A DNA stretch of 64,000 bases, from the NCBI GenBank assembly GCA_041395325.1, contig JAWLAT010000021.1, positions 17,426-81,425 on the forward strand, written 5' to 3'. This document shows positions 42,693 to 51,263 of the stretch, in pieces; the stretch's first letter is position 1, and every line of letters begins with the position of its first letter. Position numbers and translations under genes: made by a program. The stretch comes from JAWLAT01 sp041395325. GTDB lineage: Bacteria; Pseudomonadota; Gammaproteobacteria; Xanthomonadales; SZUA-5. Under the pieces are notes generated by a model. It saw nothing but the letters and a program-made list of their open reading frames with translations. It did not search any database and had not been told where the DNA came from.

Positions 42693-45314
42693 ATGGCGAA
42701 CTGCATTGTGCAACGCATGACCGATCTTGTACTGCCTCAATCCAGATGCTGGATACATTGCTGCCGATGGCTCCTGGGAATCACGCTGCTCATCGGTGTC
42801 GACCTCCGTGCCCAGGAACCACAGGACATCGTGCTCTCGCCAGGCCCGACGCTCGACGTCAGTGCCTATCTGGAACAGAACCAGTCGCAACGAAGGATGG
42901 TCACGACGGCCGCGGGAGAGACCATCCAGGCCGGCTGGATGTCGGGCGAACTCGTGGTCATCAAATGGCGTACCGATGGCAGCCTGGCGTGGCAGCAAGT
43001 CATCAGCCCGCAGGGTGTCTACGACATCTCCCGCCTGGTTGCCAACGCTCAGGGTGATCTGTACGTCGCCGGCAGTCGCAGCAGCCGCTGGTGGCTGCAG
43101 AAGCTCTCGGGCGCAACGGGTGAGCCGCAGTGGACGTACTTCTCCGCGGAGGAACGCGTTGGCAAGGTTGTCGACCTGGTCTCGATGCCGAACGAAGACG
43201 TCGTCGCGATGGGGTATCACCAATATGGCTCTCACCGTCGATTGCTGGTGCGTTTTGATGCCAGCACCGGCAGCAAGCGCTGGGAGCAGTTGACCCCACT
43301 CGGGGACCTGCTCGAGGTCAGGGGTGACCGGTTGGCAGCTGCAGTCGACGGTCACTTGTGGTTGGTGGCGAGAACCGGAGAGTTCGAGCCGGATATCGAA
43401 CTCAGCCGCATTGCCGCCGACACTGGCCTGACTGAACAGAGTGTGCGCCTGATCGCGGACCCGATGAATCGTTTGGCGCCTGGTCGGCTGTTGGCCGATG
43501 GAACAAATCACGTTGTCCTCACCTATGCGTCCAGTGATGGTGGCGAAACCAGCGTCCGGATCGCTCGCTACGGCACTGACCTGGTTCCGCTCTGGGACAT
43601 CCCGCTACCCGGCATCCCCAACGCCGTCGACGTCAATAGCCAGTCGCAGCTGGCGGTCTCCATCCAGCTATACCAGCCACAGACATTCCTGACGCAATCG
43701 ACCGTCATGCGGATCGGGTCGGACGGAGTCGCGGATTGGACCGTCATTCCGTTCCCTGCCGTCGATCGGTCATACCGCATCAATGACGCGCAGATTGATG
43801 CCGATGGAAACGTCTGTGTCATCGGTGATGAAGGCACCGAAGCAGCAGATGGAAACAGTGTCTTCGTCGCCTGCTTGGGTAGCAGCAGCGGTACAACCCT
43901 ATGGAGCGACCGTTGGCGAGGCACGGGCATCCCAGGGCACATCGGCACGTTGACCGGTCAGGCGGGATACCTGTCAGTGCATGAGGATGCCGTCATCGCT
44001 ACCGCCACGCTGCAGAACCTGACCAGAGACTTTGTCATCCGGCGGCTCTCCCGCATGTCGGGCTTTTCCCTCGCCGCCGGTACGGATCAACCGCTGACGG
44101 GCATGCGCGAAGTGCTGTTTGACGATCTGGGCAAGCGCAGCCACGCCCATGATCTGGCAGGTGGGCGATACATTCTCGCCGACCTCCCGGACAGCGTGCA
44201 TTCGGGATACACCCTGTTGCGCGTCGACGCGGCCGGCGAGCAAACCTGGCGGATCGAGCGTCTGCAGGTCGACTATGGCAGTGGCGGCTACGCTGAGAAG
44301 GTCGGCACTGATCGCGCTGGAAACGCGTTGGTGCTGGCAACCTACCGGGACAGCCTGGGTCGCTCGGTCGGTCTGGTGGAGAAAATCTCTGCGGTCGACG
44401 GCACGGTGCAGTGGTCGATGGAGACGCCGTTGCTGCCGGTCGACGTTGCACCGGCGGACGACGATTCGGTCGTTCTTGCCGCCCGCGATGTATCGGCCAA
44501 CTGGGTTGTGCAGAAAATCGATGCGGGCGGGCAACTGGTCTGGTCGACCCTGTTGCCGGCCACCGGTCAGACCGACCGTCTGACTGAACTCGCAGTCACC
44601 GCTGGGGGCAACCCGGTCATCCTCGGCTCCCGTCTGGGGCCCGGCCTGCTCAATCACATCGAAATCGCCATGCTGGACGGCGCTGACGGCCAGTCGCTCT
44701 GGCGTCAGGAAATCCAGGGAATCGAAGATACCCACTCCAGCGACATGCTGCTTGAATCGGGGGGCGATGTGATCGTCAGTGGCTTCGAAAAACCTCGGCT
44801 CGGGGGCTCTGGTGCGCCCCTGGCGGCGAGAATAGACGCCATGTCCGGCGCGATCCTGTGGATGACCACCCTGTCGGGGAGCGCGGACGACGTCAAGCTC
44901 CATCGGGCTGGCAACGATCGACTGGTACTCGCCATGGGTGTCGGCACCCTGGCGCAGCTCGGGCTGGACGACGGTGCATTGTTGTGGCGGAGCTCAGGCT
45001 ACACATGGAGTGGCCCCGCCACCGACTTGACCGTTGACCACGAAGGCCATGTGATCGTCGTTTCCGATTTCGCGCGGCATTCGGTGGTCAAGTTCGATGG
45101 TCGGGACGGTCAGTTCCATTGGGCCACGAACCCGGCGTTCATGGGCCTGACGGACGTCCAGATCGGCGCTGTGGAGTCCGTCAGCGACGAACGCCTACTG
45201 CTGCTGGGGCACGCCACCGTTGACCAACTGGGCAGAACCCGTGTGGCACAGATCTGGTTGTCCAACGCCTTGTACGCCGATGGCTTCGAAGCGCAGTATC
45301 CAGTCAGTCAGTGA
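42693..45314 (+). CDS. Exported PQQ-like propeller protein with YADGFE tail
   Basis: The protein has 873 residues; ATG codons at 42693 and 42717 are both possible starts. A signal peptide (WLLGITLLIGVDLRAQ) leads a propeller of many PQQ-like blades (IKWRTDGSLAWQQ, LVRFDASTGSKRWEQ, VEKISAVDGTVQWSMETP, IDAGGQLVWSTLLP). The chain ends ALYADGFEAQYPVSQ, so the tail motif lies 9 residues before the terminus. No quinoprotein dehydrogenase residues are seen. The TlpA-like thioredoxin gene starts 20 bp downstream and is probably co-transcribed. Confidence 0.8.
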   Translation: MANCIVQRMTDLVLPQSRCWIHCCRWLLGITLLIGVDLRAQEPQDIVLSPGPTLDVSAYLEQNQSQRRMVTTAAGETIQAGWMSGELVVIKWRTDGSLAWQQVISPQGVYDISRLVANAQGDLYVAGSRSSRWWLQKLSGATGEPQWTYFSAEERVGKVVDLVSMPNEDVVAMGYHQYGSHRRLLVRFDASTGSKRWEQLTPLGDLLEVRGDRLAAAVDGHLWLVARTGEFEPDIELSRIAADTGLTEQSVRLIADPMNRLAPGRLLADGTNHVVLTYASSDGGETSVRIARYGTDLVPLWDIPLPGIPNAVDVNSQSQLAVSIQLYQPQTFLTQSTVMRIGSDGVADWTVIPFPAVDRSYRINDAQIDADGNVCVIGDEGTEAADGNSVFVACLGSSSGTTLWSDRWRGTGIPGHIGTLTGQAGYLSVHEDAVIATATLQNLTRDFVIRRLSRMSGFSLAAGTDQPLTGMREVLFDDLGKRSHAHDLAGGRYILADLPDSVHSGYTLLRVDAAGEQTWRIERLQVDYGSGGYAEKVGTDRAGNALVLATYRDSLGRSVGLVEKISAVDGTVQWSMETPLLPVDVAPADDDSVVLAARDVSANWVVQKIDAGGQLVWSTLLPATGQTDRLTELAVTAGGNPVILGSRLGPGLLNHIEIAMLDGADGQSLWRQEIQGIEDTHSSDMLLESGGDVIVSGFEKPRLGGSGAPLAARIDAMSGAILWMTTLSGSADDVKLHRAGNDRLVLAMGVGTLAQLGLDDGALLWRSSGYTWSGPATDLTVDHEGHVIVVSDFARHSVVKFDGRDGQFHWATNPAFMGLTDVQIGAVESVSDERLLLLGHATVDQLGRTRVAQIWLSNALYADGFEAQYPVSQ

Positions 45315-45334
45315 GGCATCAGGCGAGGCATCAG

Positions 45335-46054
45335 ATGAAGCTGTCCGCGTGGATGAATCGTGTCGGAATGCTGCTCCTCTGGCCCTGCGTTGCAATCGCT
45401 GCCGACCCCATCCGGCCGGTCGAATCCTGGTCGGACTATCGCGAACTGCTGATCGCAGATGGTCAGACTGCGGATGCTGCCGATGCGCGCATCGCCGAGC
45501 TGCTGACCAGCCTCAATGGCATGGATCGCAACGCCGGTGCCGATCGCATCGGCCTGCCGGCGCCGCCTTTTCGCTTTGAGGGGTGGCTGAACAGCGATCC
45601 GCTGGCACTGGACGATCTGCGCGGCCGCGTGGTGCTGGTGCGCTGGTGGACTGACACCTGTCCCTTCTGTGCCAGCAGCTCACCCGCTCTGCGTGACCTG
45701 CACGTCGATTTTGCCGATCGCGGTCTGACGGTGATTGGTGTGTTCCACCCCAAGGCCGGGCGGGACGATCCACTGGATGTGCGCCGGGTCGAACGGGCCG
45801 TGGCCAGCCGGCGCTTCGAGTTCCCGGTGGCCATTGATTGGGACTGGCGCAACGGCACGCTGAAGGACTGGTGGTTGACCGGACCCAAGCGGCCAGCCAC
45901 GTCAGTGACTTTCCTGCTCGACAAGTCCGGCGTGATTCGTTTCATCCACCCTGGCATGGAATACCACGACGCCAGCGGACCGGCCGAGCATCCCATCTGC
46001 GTTGACGATCTGACCCGGATCCGCGCGGCGATCGAAGGGCTGTTGGCGGAATGA
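45335..46054 (+). CDS. TlpA/ResA-like periplasmic thioredoxin
   Basis: The protein has 239 residues from the ATG at 45335, with GAGG just upstream. A signal sequence (MLLLWPCVAIAA) precedes a linker and a thioredoxin fold (about 73-239) with GLPAPPFRFEGW, RGRVVLVRWWTDTCPFC (active-site cysteines 109 and 112) and the cis-Pro region near PATSVTFLLDKSGVI. Such proteins reduce or exchange disulfides in the periplasm. The neighbouring exported propeller proteins with cysteines are plausible clients, but that is inference. Confidence 0.88.
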   Translation: MKLSAWMNRVGMLLLWPCVAIAADPIRPVESWSDYRELLIADGQTADAADARIAELLTSLNGMDRNAGADRIGLPAPPFRFEGWLNSDPLALDDLRGRVVLVRWWTDTCPFCASSSPALRDLHVDFADRGLTVIGVFHPKAGRDDPLDVRRVERAVASRRFEFPVAIDWDWRNGTLKDWWLTGPKRPATSVTFLLDKSGVIRFIHPGMEYHDASGPAEHPICVDDLTRIRAAIEGLLAE

Positions 46055-46099
46055 TCTGCTGCAGGTCCGCGCGGACCAGCGACTGCCCTGGGCTCAACG

Positions 46100-46474
46100 A
46101 TGATTGAGCTCATCTTCCAGTTTTTCGGCGAGATCCTGCTGCAGATCTTCCTGGAAGTCCTGGTCGAGCTCGGCCTGCATTCGACCGGCAGGTCCCGACG
46201 ACCGGTCAATCCCTGGCTCGCCGCTGTCGGTTACGCAGTGTTGGGTGCCCTGCTGGGCGGTTTGAGCCTGTGGGTGATGCCGGAACTGCTGATCCCCGAG
46301 CCTGGGCGGGTGCTCAATCTGGTCATCGCGCCGATCCTGGTCGGCCTGATGATGGTAGGCCTGGGCGCCTGGCGTGCCCGGCGTGGCGATCCGGTGCTGC
46401 GCATCGACCGCTTCGTCTATGGCTATCTGTTTGCCCTTGCGCTGGCGCTGGTGCGCTTCCAGTTTGCCGGCTGA
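46100..46474 (+). CDS. Small conserved membrane protein
   Basis: The protein has 124 residues with an amphipathic N-terminal helix (FQFFGEILLQIFLEVLVE) and three hydrophobic helices (AAVGYAVLGALLGGLSLWV, LVIAPILVGLMMVGLG, YGYLFALALALVRF). I do not recognise a named domain with certainty. It follows the thioredoxin gene by 45 bp and may belong to the same transcript. Confidence 0.65.
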   Translation: MIELIFQFFGEILLQIFLEVLVELGLHSTGRSRRPVNPWLAAVGYAVLGALLGGLSLWVMPELLIPEPGRVLNLVIAPILVGLMMVGLGAWRARRGDPVLRIDRFVYGYLFALALALVRFQFAG

Positions 46475-46560
46475 CAGGAAGAGACCGACTCACCTGCGCA
46501 GATGCATCGACGAGGCGTCGGCGCGATCATGCAATCCACCGCTGAGATTGATGGGCGAGC

Positions 46561-47622
46561 ATGAACTGGATCATTTGGTTGCCCTTCGTGGCGCTGCTGG
46601 CGTTGGCACCGGTCGCGATCAAGCGTGCACGTCGCCAGCAGCGGGCCCTGGTCGAGGCGCTTGGACAGGCCAGACCGCACTATCACAAGGTGGGAATCCT
46701 TGGCCTCTCCGTGCCCGTCCAGAGCACAATGAAGTTTCTCTTGTTGCACGAAAACGATGAGACTCGACAAGCACGCATTCGAGGCGAACTGATCGAGCCG
46801 CAGACCGGCATTGGTGCTTTCGATGCGCGCTACTTTCTGGAGTCCGACGACCCGGAGCTGGCGCCCTGGCTGGCCAGCGACGAGTCGGCGCGGCAACTGA
46901 TCGAAGGTCTGCTGGAACACGGACGCACTCTGGAACTGGTCAGCGGGAAGCTGACGTTGCAGGGCAAGTGGCAGCCCACGGAGTTGGACCTGCTGCGCCA
47001 GGTCAGCACCCGTTTGACCAACCTGGCGGCGCGTGTTCCCCGACTGACTGCGGTCCACCCAAGCGCAGCTGTTCAGGACCGTGTGGTCAGCCAGCTGCGC
47101 TGGATCTTCAGCACAGTCTCGATTGCGGCCGGCGCGCTCATGCTGTACAGCCTGTTCGAACCAACCTTCCCGCAGAATGCCGTGCGCTGGCCGCTCTGGT
47201 TGGGCGGTGCCGTGGTCGGGGGTCTGCTGGCCTGGCCGGCTTGCCGGTGGGCGGCGATGCGCGCCCGTAGCAGTGCCCGAGCACGGAGTCTGCGCCAGGA
47301 GGCCATCGGTGGACTGGCCTTGCCGCTGATTCTGATCGGCGCGCTGGCGGCCCCTCAACTCAACCTGCACGTGGGCGGGTCGCCGGTGATCCTCGAGGCG
47401 GCGACGATCTCAGGAAAGCTGAGCCAGCGAAAAGGGCGTCGCTATGTCGCCATCGCGAGCAAGACTGGCCTGCCGCATCAGCTCTGGCGTTGCTCGCAGG
47501 CGCTGCACCAGCGAGCAGAGAGAGGGCAGACGGTCAGTATCCGCTGGCGCCATGGCGTCTTCGGCGTGGCCGTCCTCCTGGCAGAGCCGACGTTGCCGCT
47601 GCCATCGGTTCCCGCTCGCTGA
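46561..47622 (+). CDS. Membrane protein of unknown function
   Basis: The protein has 353 residues. An N-terminal helix (IIWLPFVALLALAPVAI) is followed by a soluble region (about 25-180, with HYHKVGILGLSVPVQSTM and a SGKLTLQGKWQP strand), two helices near the middle (IFSTVSIAAGALMLYSLF, LWLGGAVVGGLLAWPAC) and one more (IGGLALPLILIGALAA). The C-terminal 75 residues are a small beta domain. No domain is recognised. It is convergent with the GNAT gene, 65 bp away. Confidence 0.6.
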   Translation: MNWIIWLPFVALLALAPVAIKRARRQQRALVEALGQARPHYHKVGILGLSVPVQSTMKFLLLHENDETRQARIRGELIEPQTGIGAFDARYFLESDDPELAPWLASDESARQLIEGLLEHGRTLELVSGKLTLQGKWQPTELDLLRQVSTRLTNLAARVPRLTAVHPSAAVQDRVVSQLRWIFSTVSIAAGALMLYSLFEPTFPQNAVRWPLWLGGAVVGGLLAWPACRWAAMRARSSARARSLRQEAIGGLALPLILIGALAAPQLNLHVGGSPVILEAATISGKLSQRKGRRYVAIASKTGLPHQLWRCSQALHQRAERGQTVSIRWRHGVFGVAVLLAEPTLPLPSVPAR

Positions 47623-47687
47623 TCCGCCTCGGCGCAAGGCGGTGTACCGCCCTCCCGGGCCGATCGCACGGCACAACCGGAAACGAA

Positions 47688-48212
47688 TCAGCGCTGCGCT
47701 CCGCTGTAGCGCATCGCCACGTCGCAACGCGCGTACATCGCGCCATAGCGAGCCATGATCTCGGCGTCGTGGACGAAACCGAGTTTCTCGTAGAGATGTA
47801 TTGCCGCCGCGCAACGACGATTGGTCAGCAGGAACAGCGTGTCCAGGTTCATCTGCCGGCTCTGCGCCAGTGCATGCGCCAGCAGAATTTCGCCGACCTT
47901 CAGACCGCGAGCCTGCTTCAGCACGCCCATCTTGGTCAGCTCGAAGTTGTTGGCATCGCGCTTGATCAACGCCAGCGTGCCGACGATGCCGTGCACGGGA
48001 TGGCTGGCAAACCAGATGCGGCCACCGCGGTCGATGATCTGCGCCTGTGGGTGATCCAGGGTCTGCAAGTCGCCGGCCTCGACCACGAACATGTCCTCGA
48101 TCCATTCGATATTGATCTGCTTGAACAGCGGCGCCAGCTCGGGGGTGTAGTCGATGATGGTCACAGCACTCGCCGCGTGACCGGTGGGAGCGACATCCAG
48201 GGTCGTGCTCAT
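47688..48212 (-). CDS. GNAT-family N-acetyltransferase
   Basis: The protein has 174 residues. The acetyl-CoA binding core is seen as ELTKMGVLKQARGLKVGEIL and the later AAIHLYEKLGFV segment, both classic GNAT motifs. It overlaps the upstream MarR gene by 4 bp (ATGA), so the two are translationally coupled. MarR and GNAT domains are also found fused in one protein in other bacteria, which supports a functional link. The substrate is unknown. Confidence 0.88.
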   Translation of the reverse strand: MSTTLDVAPTGHAASAVTIIDYTPELAPLFKQINIEWIEDMFVVEAGDLQTLDHPQAQIIDRGGRIWFASHPVHGIVGTLALIKRDANNFELTKMGVLKQARGLKVGEILLAHALAQSRQMNLDTLFLLTNRRCAAAIHLYEKLGFVHDAEIMARYGAMYARCDVAMRYSGAQR

Positions 48213-48781
48213 GCGGATTTGTCCTCGGGGGAACTGGCAGAAAGGCCCTCTGCCGGGCGTGTCAGGTGGGCCAGGGCGCGAGACTTCAGTGATGCCGTAT
48301 TGAGGGCATGTTCGAACTGGCGCAGTGAGTCGTAAAAGTCGTTGTCACAGGCCCGACTGAGTTCCTGTGCCGCCCGGGTGACCGCCTGCCACATCGGCTG
48401 CATCGCATCGACGCGAGCGCGGCCGTTGTCCGTCAGTGCCAGCACCCGTCGACGGGAATCCTCAGCGCAGGGCGTCGAGCTGATCAGCCCGCGCTGCACC
48501 AGTTGCTGGCTGAACTGGCTGATCGCCGGCTGCGACAGGCCCAGCCGCTCGGCCGCTTCCACCACGTTGCACTGGCCGTGCCGGTAGAGCAGCGCCAGCA
48601 GGGTGAACCAGCGCGGCTGCATGTCGTGGCCCAGATAGCGATAGATGGCGGCGGCATCGGCCATGATGCGATCGGCCAGCCGCTTCAGCCGGCTGCCGAG
48701 GGCCAACTCGCCCAGTTCGTCGAGAAAATCGCCGGATGCGGGTGGCGCCGGTTCGACCTGAGCTTGCCTGGTGCTGGGCAT
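48209..48781 (-). CDS. MarR-family transcriptional regulator
   Basis: The protein has 190 residues from the ATG at 48781, with GAGG just upstream; the open frame begins at 48877, which would cover the operator. The winged helix is at about 60-155 (CNVVEAAERLGLSQPAISQF, DSRRRVLALTDNGRARVDAM). A perfect palindrome lies about 95 bp upstream of the start. MarR proteins usually repress their own operon until a ligand binds, so autoregulation together with the GNAT gene is likely. Confidence 0.88.
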   Translation of the reverse strand: MPSTRQAQVEPAPPASGDFLDELGELALGSRLKRLADRIMADAAAIYRYLGHDMQPRWFTLLALLYRHGQCNVVEAAERLGLSQPAISQFSQQLVQRGLISSTPCAEDSRRRVLALTDNGRARVDAMQPMWQAVTRAAQELSRACDNDFYDSLRQFEHALNTASLKSRALAHLTRPAEGLSASSPEDKSA

Positions 48782-49130
48782 CTGTTCCCTCGCTGACGAC
48801 GGAGTTCGGTGGTTCCTGACCGACACATGGGGCCGTCTGGTGACAGCACCGGAGTTGGGGAAATCCGTGATTTTCAATAAGTATTAATATAACTACTTAT
48901 GTATGTCAACAATGACGAGCGGTCCCGCCGGAGCCACTGAGTCGCCTGCTTCGACGGCGCAGCGACCCTCCCGGCCATGGCTTCACATTCGGGCTATGCT
49001 CGCGGCTGACTGCGGACGTCCATTCGCGCAACCTTGTGCATCCAGCGAGGTGATTGATGGCCCATCACCGCCAGGCTCGTCGGTGCACGAGGCCAGGGCG
49101 AGTGCGTCACGCCAAGTTGAACCGGCGGTC
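48782..49130. promoter_or_regulatory. Divergent region between marR-GNAT operon and small-gene cluster
   Basis: These 349 bases contain the MarR operator at 48877-48900 and the most AT-rich stretch in the window. An open frame on the plus strand begins at 48903 but its first 76 codons show no start signal or domain, so I take 49131 as the next gene's start. If the longer frame is real, the operator would sit directly before it. Confidence 0.5.
48877..48900. promoter_or_regulatory. MarR-type operator palindrome
   Basis: ATAAGTA at 48877-48883 and TACTTAT at 48894-48900 form perfect 7-bp arms separated by 10 AT-rich bases, in a window otherwise rich in GC. The size and spacing fit a MarR dimer. 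It probably overlaps the promoter of the divergent MarR operon. Confidence 0.65.
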
Positions 49131-49523
49131 GTGAGCAAGCCCCTGCGCGAGTTCGCCAAGCTGCTGGCCTTTCTGCAGCGTGTTCCGGCAATGAAGCAGC
49201 CCATCGGCAGCGGCCGCTTCGAGGACGGCACCTGGTGGGTCAAGTTCGGCCTGGACATCCATCACCCGCTCGCCTGGCAGGTCGTGCAGGAACTGGGCTG
49301 CATACTGAACTACCTGTCGCTGGAAGAACGGCTGCCCACGGTGTTCATGCCGGTATCACCGGCGCCCTATCTCAATGGTGGTCCCGAAAACTTTCTGTCG
49401 TGGGTCATTGAGTCAACCGATCCGTCGTTTCGCCCCAATCACGCAGCGCGGTGGCTGACCGGGCGCCTGCCCGACCCAGTCGATGACCCGTCGCAATGGC
49501 AATCGCGGGACGACGATGAATGA
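49131..49523 (+). CDS. Conserved small protein of unknown function
   Basis: The protein has 130 residues from a GTG at 49131 (frame open from 48903). It reads KPLREFAKLLAFLQRVPAMK, EDGTWWVKFGLDIHHPLAWQ and a striking PVSPAPYLNGGPENFLSWVI segment. I recall similar hypothetical proteins but no named family. It is soluble, with no signal peptide. It begins a run of three small plus-strand genes. Confidence 0.6.
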   Translation: MSKPLREFAKLLAFLQRVPAMKQPIGSGRFEDGTWWVKFGLDIHHPLAWQVVQELGCILNYLSLEERLPTVFMPVSPAPYLNGGPENFLSWVIESTDPSFRPNHAARWLTGRLPDPVDDPSQWQSRDDDE

Positions 49524-49587
49524 ACTGGCGGGTAGCGCCCAATGGCGGCCTTCGCCCGCGAGCATGTATCGAACTGGAGACCTGCCC

Positions 49588-49806
49588 ATGTACGACCCGA
49601 AAAAGATCGAGAATGCCGTCCTCGCCTTGCTGGGCGCCTTCGAGTTCGACCACGGTCGGGCCTGGAAGCGCTACGACTTCGACGTGATGGACGCACTGGC
49701 CGAGCAAGGCTTCATCTCGAACCCGCGCCGCACCGAATCGGTCGCACTCAGCGAGGCAGGCCTGGCGCGGGCGAAGTTGCTCGCGCAGCAGCTGTTCGGA
49801 GCCTGA
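49588..49806 (+). CDS. DUF6429-like protein
   Basis: The protein has 72 residues from the ATG at 49588, with GGAG upstream. It reads KKIENAVLALLGAFEFDHGR, AWKRYDFDVMDALAEQGFIS, and ends LARAKLLAQQLFGA. This is the layout of DUF6429 proteins, small helical domains of unknown function. The next gene starts 1 bp after its stop, so they are coupled. Confidence 0.75.
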   Translation: MYDPKKIENAVLALLGAFEFDHGRAWKRYDFDVMDALAEQGFISNPRRTESVALSEAGLARAKLLAQQLFGA

Positions 49807-49807
49807 C

Positions 49808-50152
49808 ATGGCCTTCACCGAACTGGAGCGAAAGCGTGTCGAGAAGGCTGCCGAGCGGTTTCTGGCGGTCAGGCGACCGCCACCACATATCCGTCCCCAA
49901 CTGGACTTCGAAGTCCGAATCGTGCGTCAGTCCGTCGAACTGCTCGAAGTGCGACCGCGTTGGAACAGCCCCGGGGAGATCATCAAGTACCCGGTCGCCA
50001 AGACGACTTTCGTCCGGACCTGCAACCATTGGCGTGTCTACTGGAAGCGGGCCGATCTGAAATGGCACGCCTACAATCCGCCTACGGCGCAGACCATTGC
50101 CCGCTTCTTTGCCCTGGTTGCGGAAGACCGCTACGGCTGCTTCTTCGGCTGA
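49808..50152 (+). CDS. DUF3024-like protein
   Basis: The protein has 114 residues. It reads VELLEVRPRWNSPGEIIKYP, then NHWRVYWKRADLKWHAYNPP and a final EDRYGCFFG, matching DUF3024. Members are small proteins found across Proteobacteria, often beside DUF6429-type genes; that pairing is from memory. The function is unknown. The WxxYWxRADLKWHxY block is the most conserved part and may form a nucleic-acid or ligand site. Confidence 0.8.
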   Translation: MAFTELERKRVEKAAERFLAVRRPPPHIRPQLDFEVRIVRQSVELLEVRPRWNSPGEIIKYPVAKTTFVRTCNHWRVYWKRADLKWHAYNPPTAQTIARFFALVAEDRYGCFFG

Positions 50153-50178
50153 AGGCGCGACTTCACCGCCTTGTTCAC

Positions 50179-50565
50179 TCAGCGGCCGTAGATCTCCAGC
50201 CGGGCCTGGTCGATGGAGCGCTCGGTGTCGCCGATCACGCCGACTTCGACCACACAGCGTTCGCCACCGCGCAGGTCGATCCAGCGGGTGTAGCCCCCTT
50301 CGGCGATGCGATCGGCCACCGGCAGATGGTGGACACGACCATTGCCATAGCGCACCCACAGCCGTTCGATCTCGACCTGCCCGCGGGTCGCGTGCAACTG
50401 CAGCGCGTGAATGCGGGGCCGGCACGGCACCCGAACCACATCGACATCATTCTCCGCCCGGCTCAGACGAGTGCTGCCCAGCAGCCGGCTGTCGTCATGG
50501 GCCACCAAAGGCTGGGCGTTCAGGCCGAAAATCAAGATCAGACAAGACCACAGGCGCAATGACAT
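50179..50565 (-). CDS. Small exported protein, DUF2541-like
   Basis: The protein has 128 residues from the ATG at 50565, with AGGAG just upstream. A signal peptide (LWSCLILIFGLNAQPLVA) precedes a beta-sandwich domain with HALQLHATRGQVEIERLWVR and GGYTRWIDLRGGERCVVEV. The pattern of a stress-related DUF2541 fold is plausible. It is convergent with the small-gene cluster. The function is unknown. Confidence 0.6.
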   Translation of the reverse strand: MSLRLWSCLILIFGLNAQPLVAHDDSRLLGSTRLSRAENDVDVVRVPCRPRIHALQLHATRGQVEIERLWVRYGNGRVHHLPVADRIAEGGYTRWIDLRGGERCVVEVGVIGDTERSIDQARLEIYGR

Positions 50566-50751
50566 CGGAGCTCCTTGCCAGCAAATGGGTGAGATCTGCA
50601 ACGCAGCTGGGCAAGCTCGGTTGACGCCTGCCTGAACACCTGCCCGGAAGACCCTGTGACCGCTTGCAACTTGGGTCGGTGCATTGCAGGCTGTGCGTTT
50701 GAGAGGCGAATTGCGCAGATCTGCGCCGCCGCGCTGGATGGAGTCCTCATC

Positions 50752-51243
50752 ATGACCATTCGACTACCCACGATTGCCCTGCTCGCACTGTGCCTGGCGG
50801 CACCGGCCGCGGCCCAAGCCATCGTCAGTGACCACCCGGCCGATACTGCCGCCGTGGACGTGTTCTTCAGCGACAACCCGGAGACCGAGGCCTTTCTGGC
50901 CGAGCTCAGCCTGACCTTGCAGCAGGCACGCGAGGGTCAGATGGGAGAACTGACCGACGACGAGCTGGCACAGATGGAGGATGCGCGCGTCACCATCTTC
51001 GCGTTGCTCGATGGCAAGGCGCGACCCACCGATCTGCCGGCCGGAGAGCGCATCGCCGTCTTCAACGCGCAAGAAGTGATCGAGTCCATTCTCAGCGGCC
51101 GGCCGCAGCTCATCTGCAAGGTCGAAACGCGTGTGGGCACCCGGGTGCCCAGCTATTCCTGCCTGACGCAGAACCAGCGCATGGCACGCCGGGCCCGCGC
51201 ACGGGAGGCGGCCAACAAGATCTCCTTCGGCCAGGAGCGCTGA
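50752..51243 (+). CDS. Secreted helical protein of unknown function
   Basis: The protein has 163 residues from the ATG at 50752. A signal peptide (IALLALCLAAPAAAQA) is followed by a mostly helical, acidic domain (ETEAFLAELSLTLQQAREGQ) and a basic C-terminus (QRMARRARAREAANK). Two cysteines (CKVETRVGTRVPSYSC) probably form a disulfide. I do not recognise the family. It is convergent with the CadC-like regulator gene, 20 bp away. Confidence 0.6.
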   Translation: MTIRLPTIALLALCLAAPAAAQAIVSDHPADTAAVDVFFSDNPETEAFLAELSLTLQQAREGQMGELTDDELAQMEDARVTIFALLDGKARPTDLPAGERIAVFNAQEVIESILSGRPQLICKVETRVGTRVPSYSCLTQNQRMARRARAREAANKISFGQER

Positions 51244-51263
51244 GCTGCTGCGACGAGCCCGTT

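Noticed and set aside
42693..45314. PQQ-dependent alcohol dehydrogenase
   Set aside because: Only the propeller blade pattern is shared; the cofactor and catalytic residues of quinoproteins are not visible.
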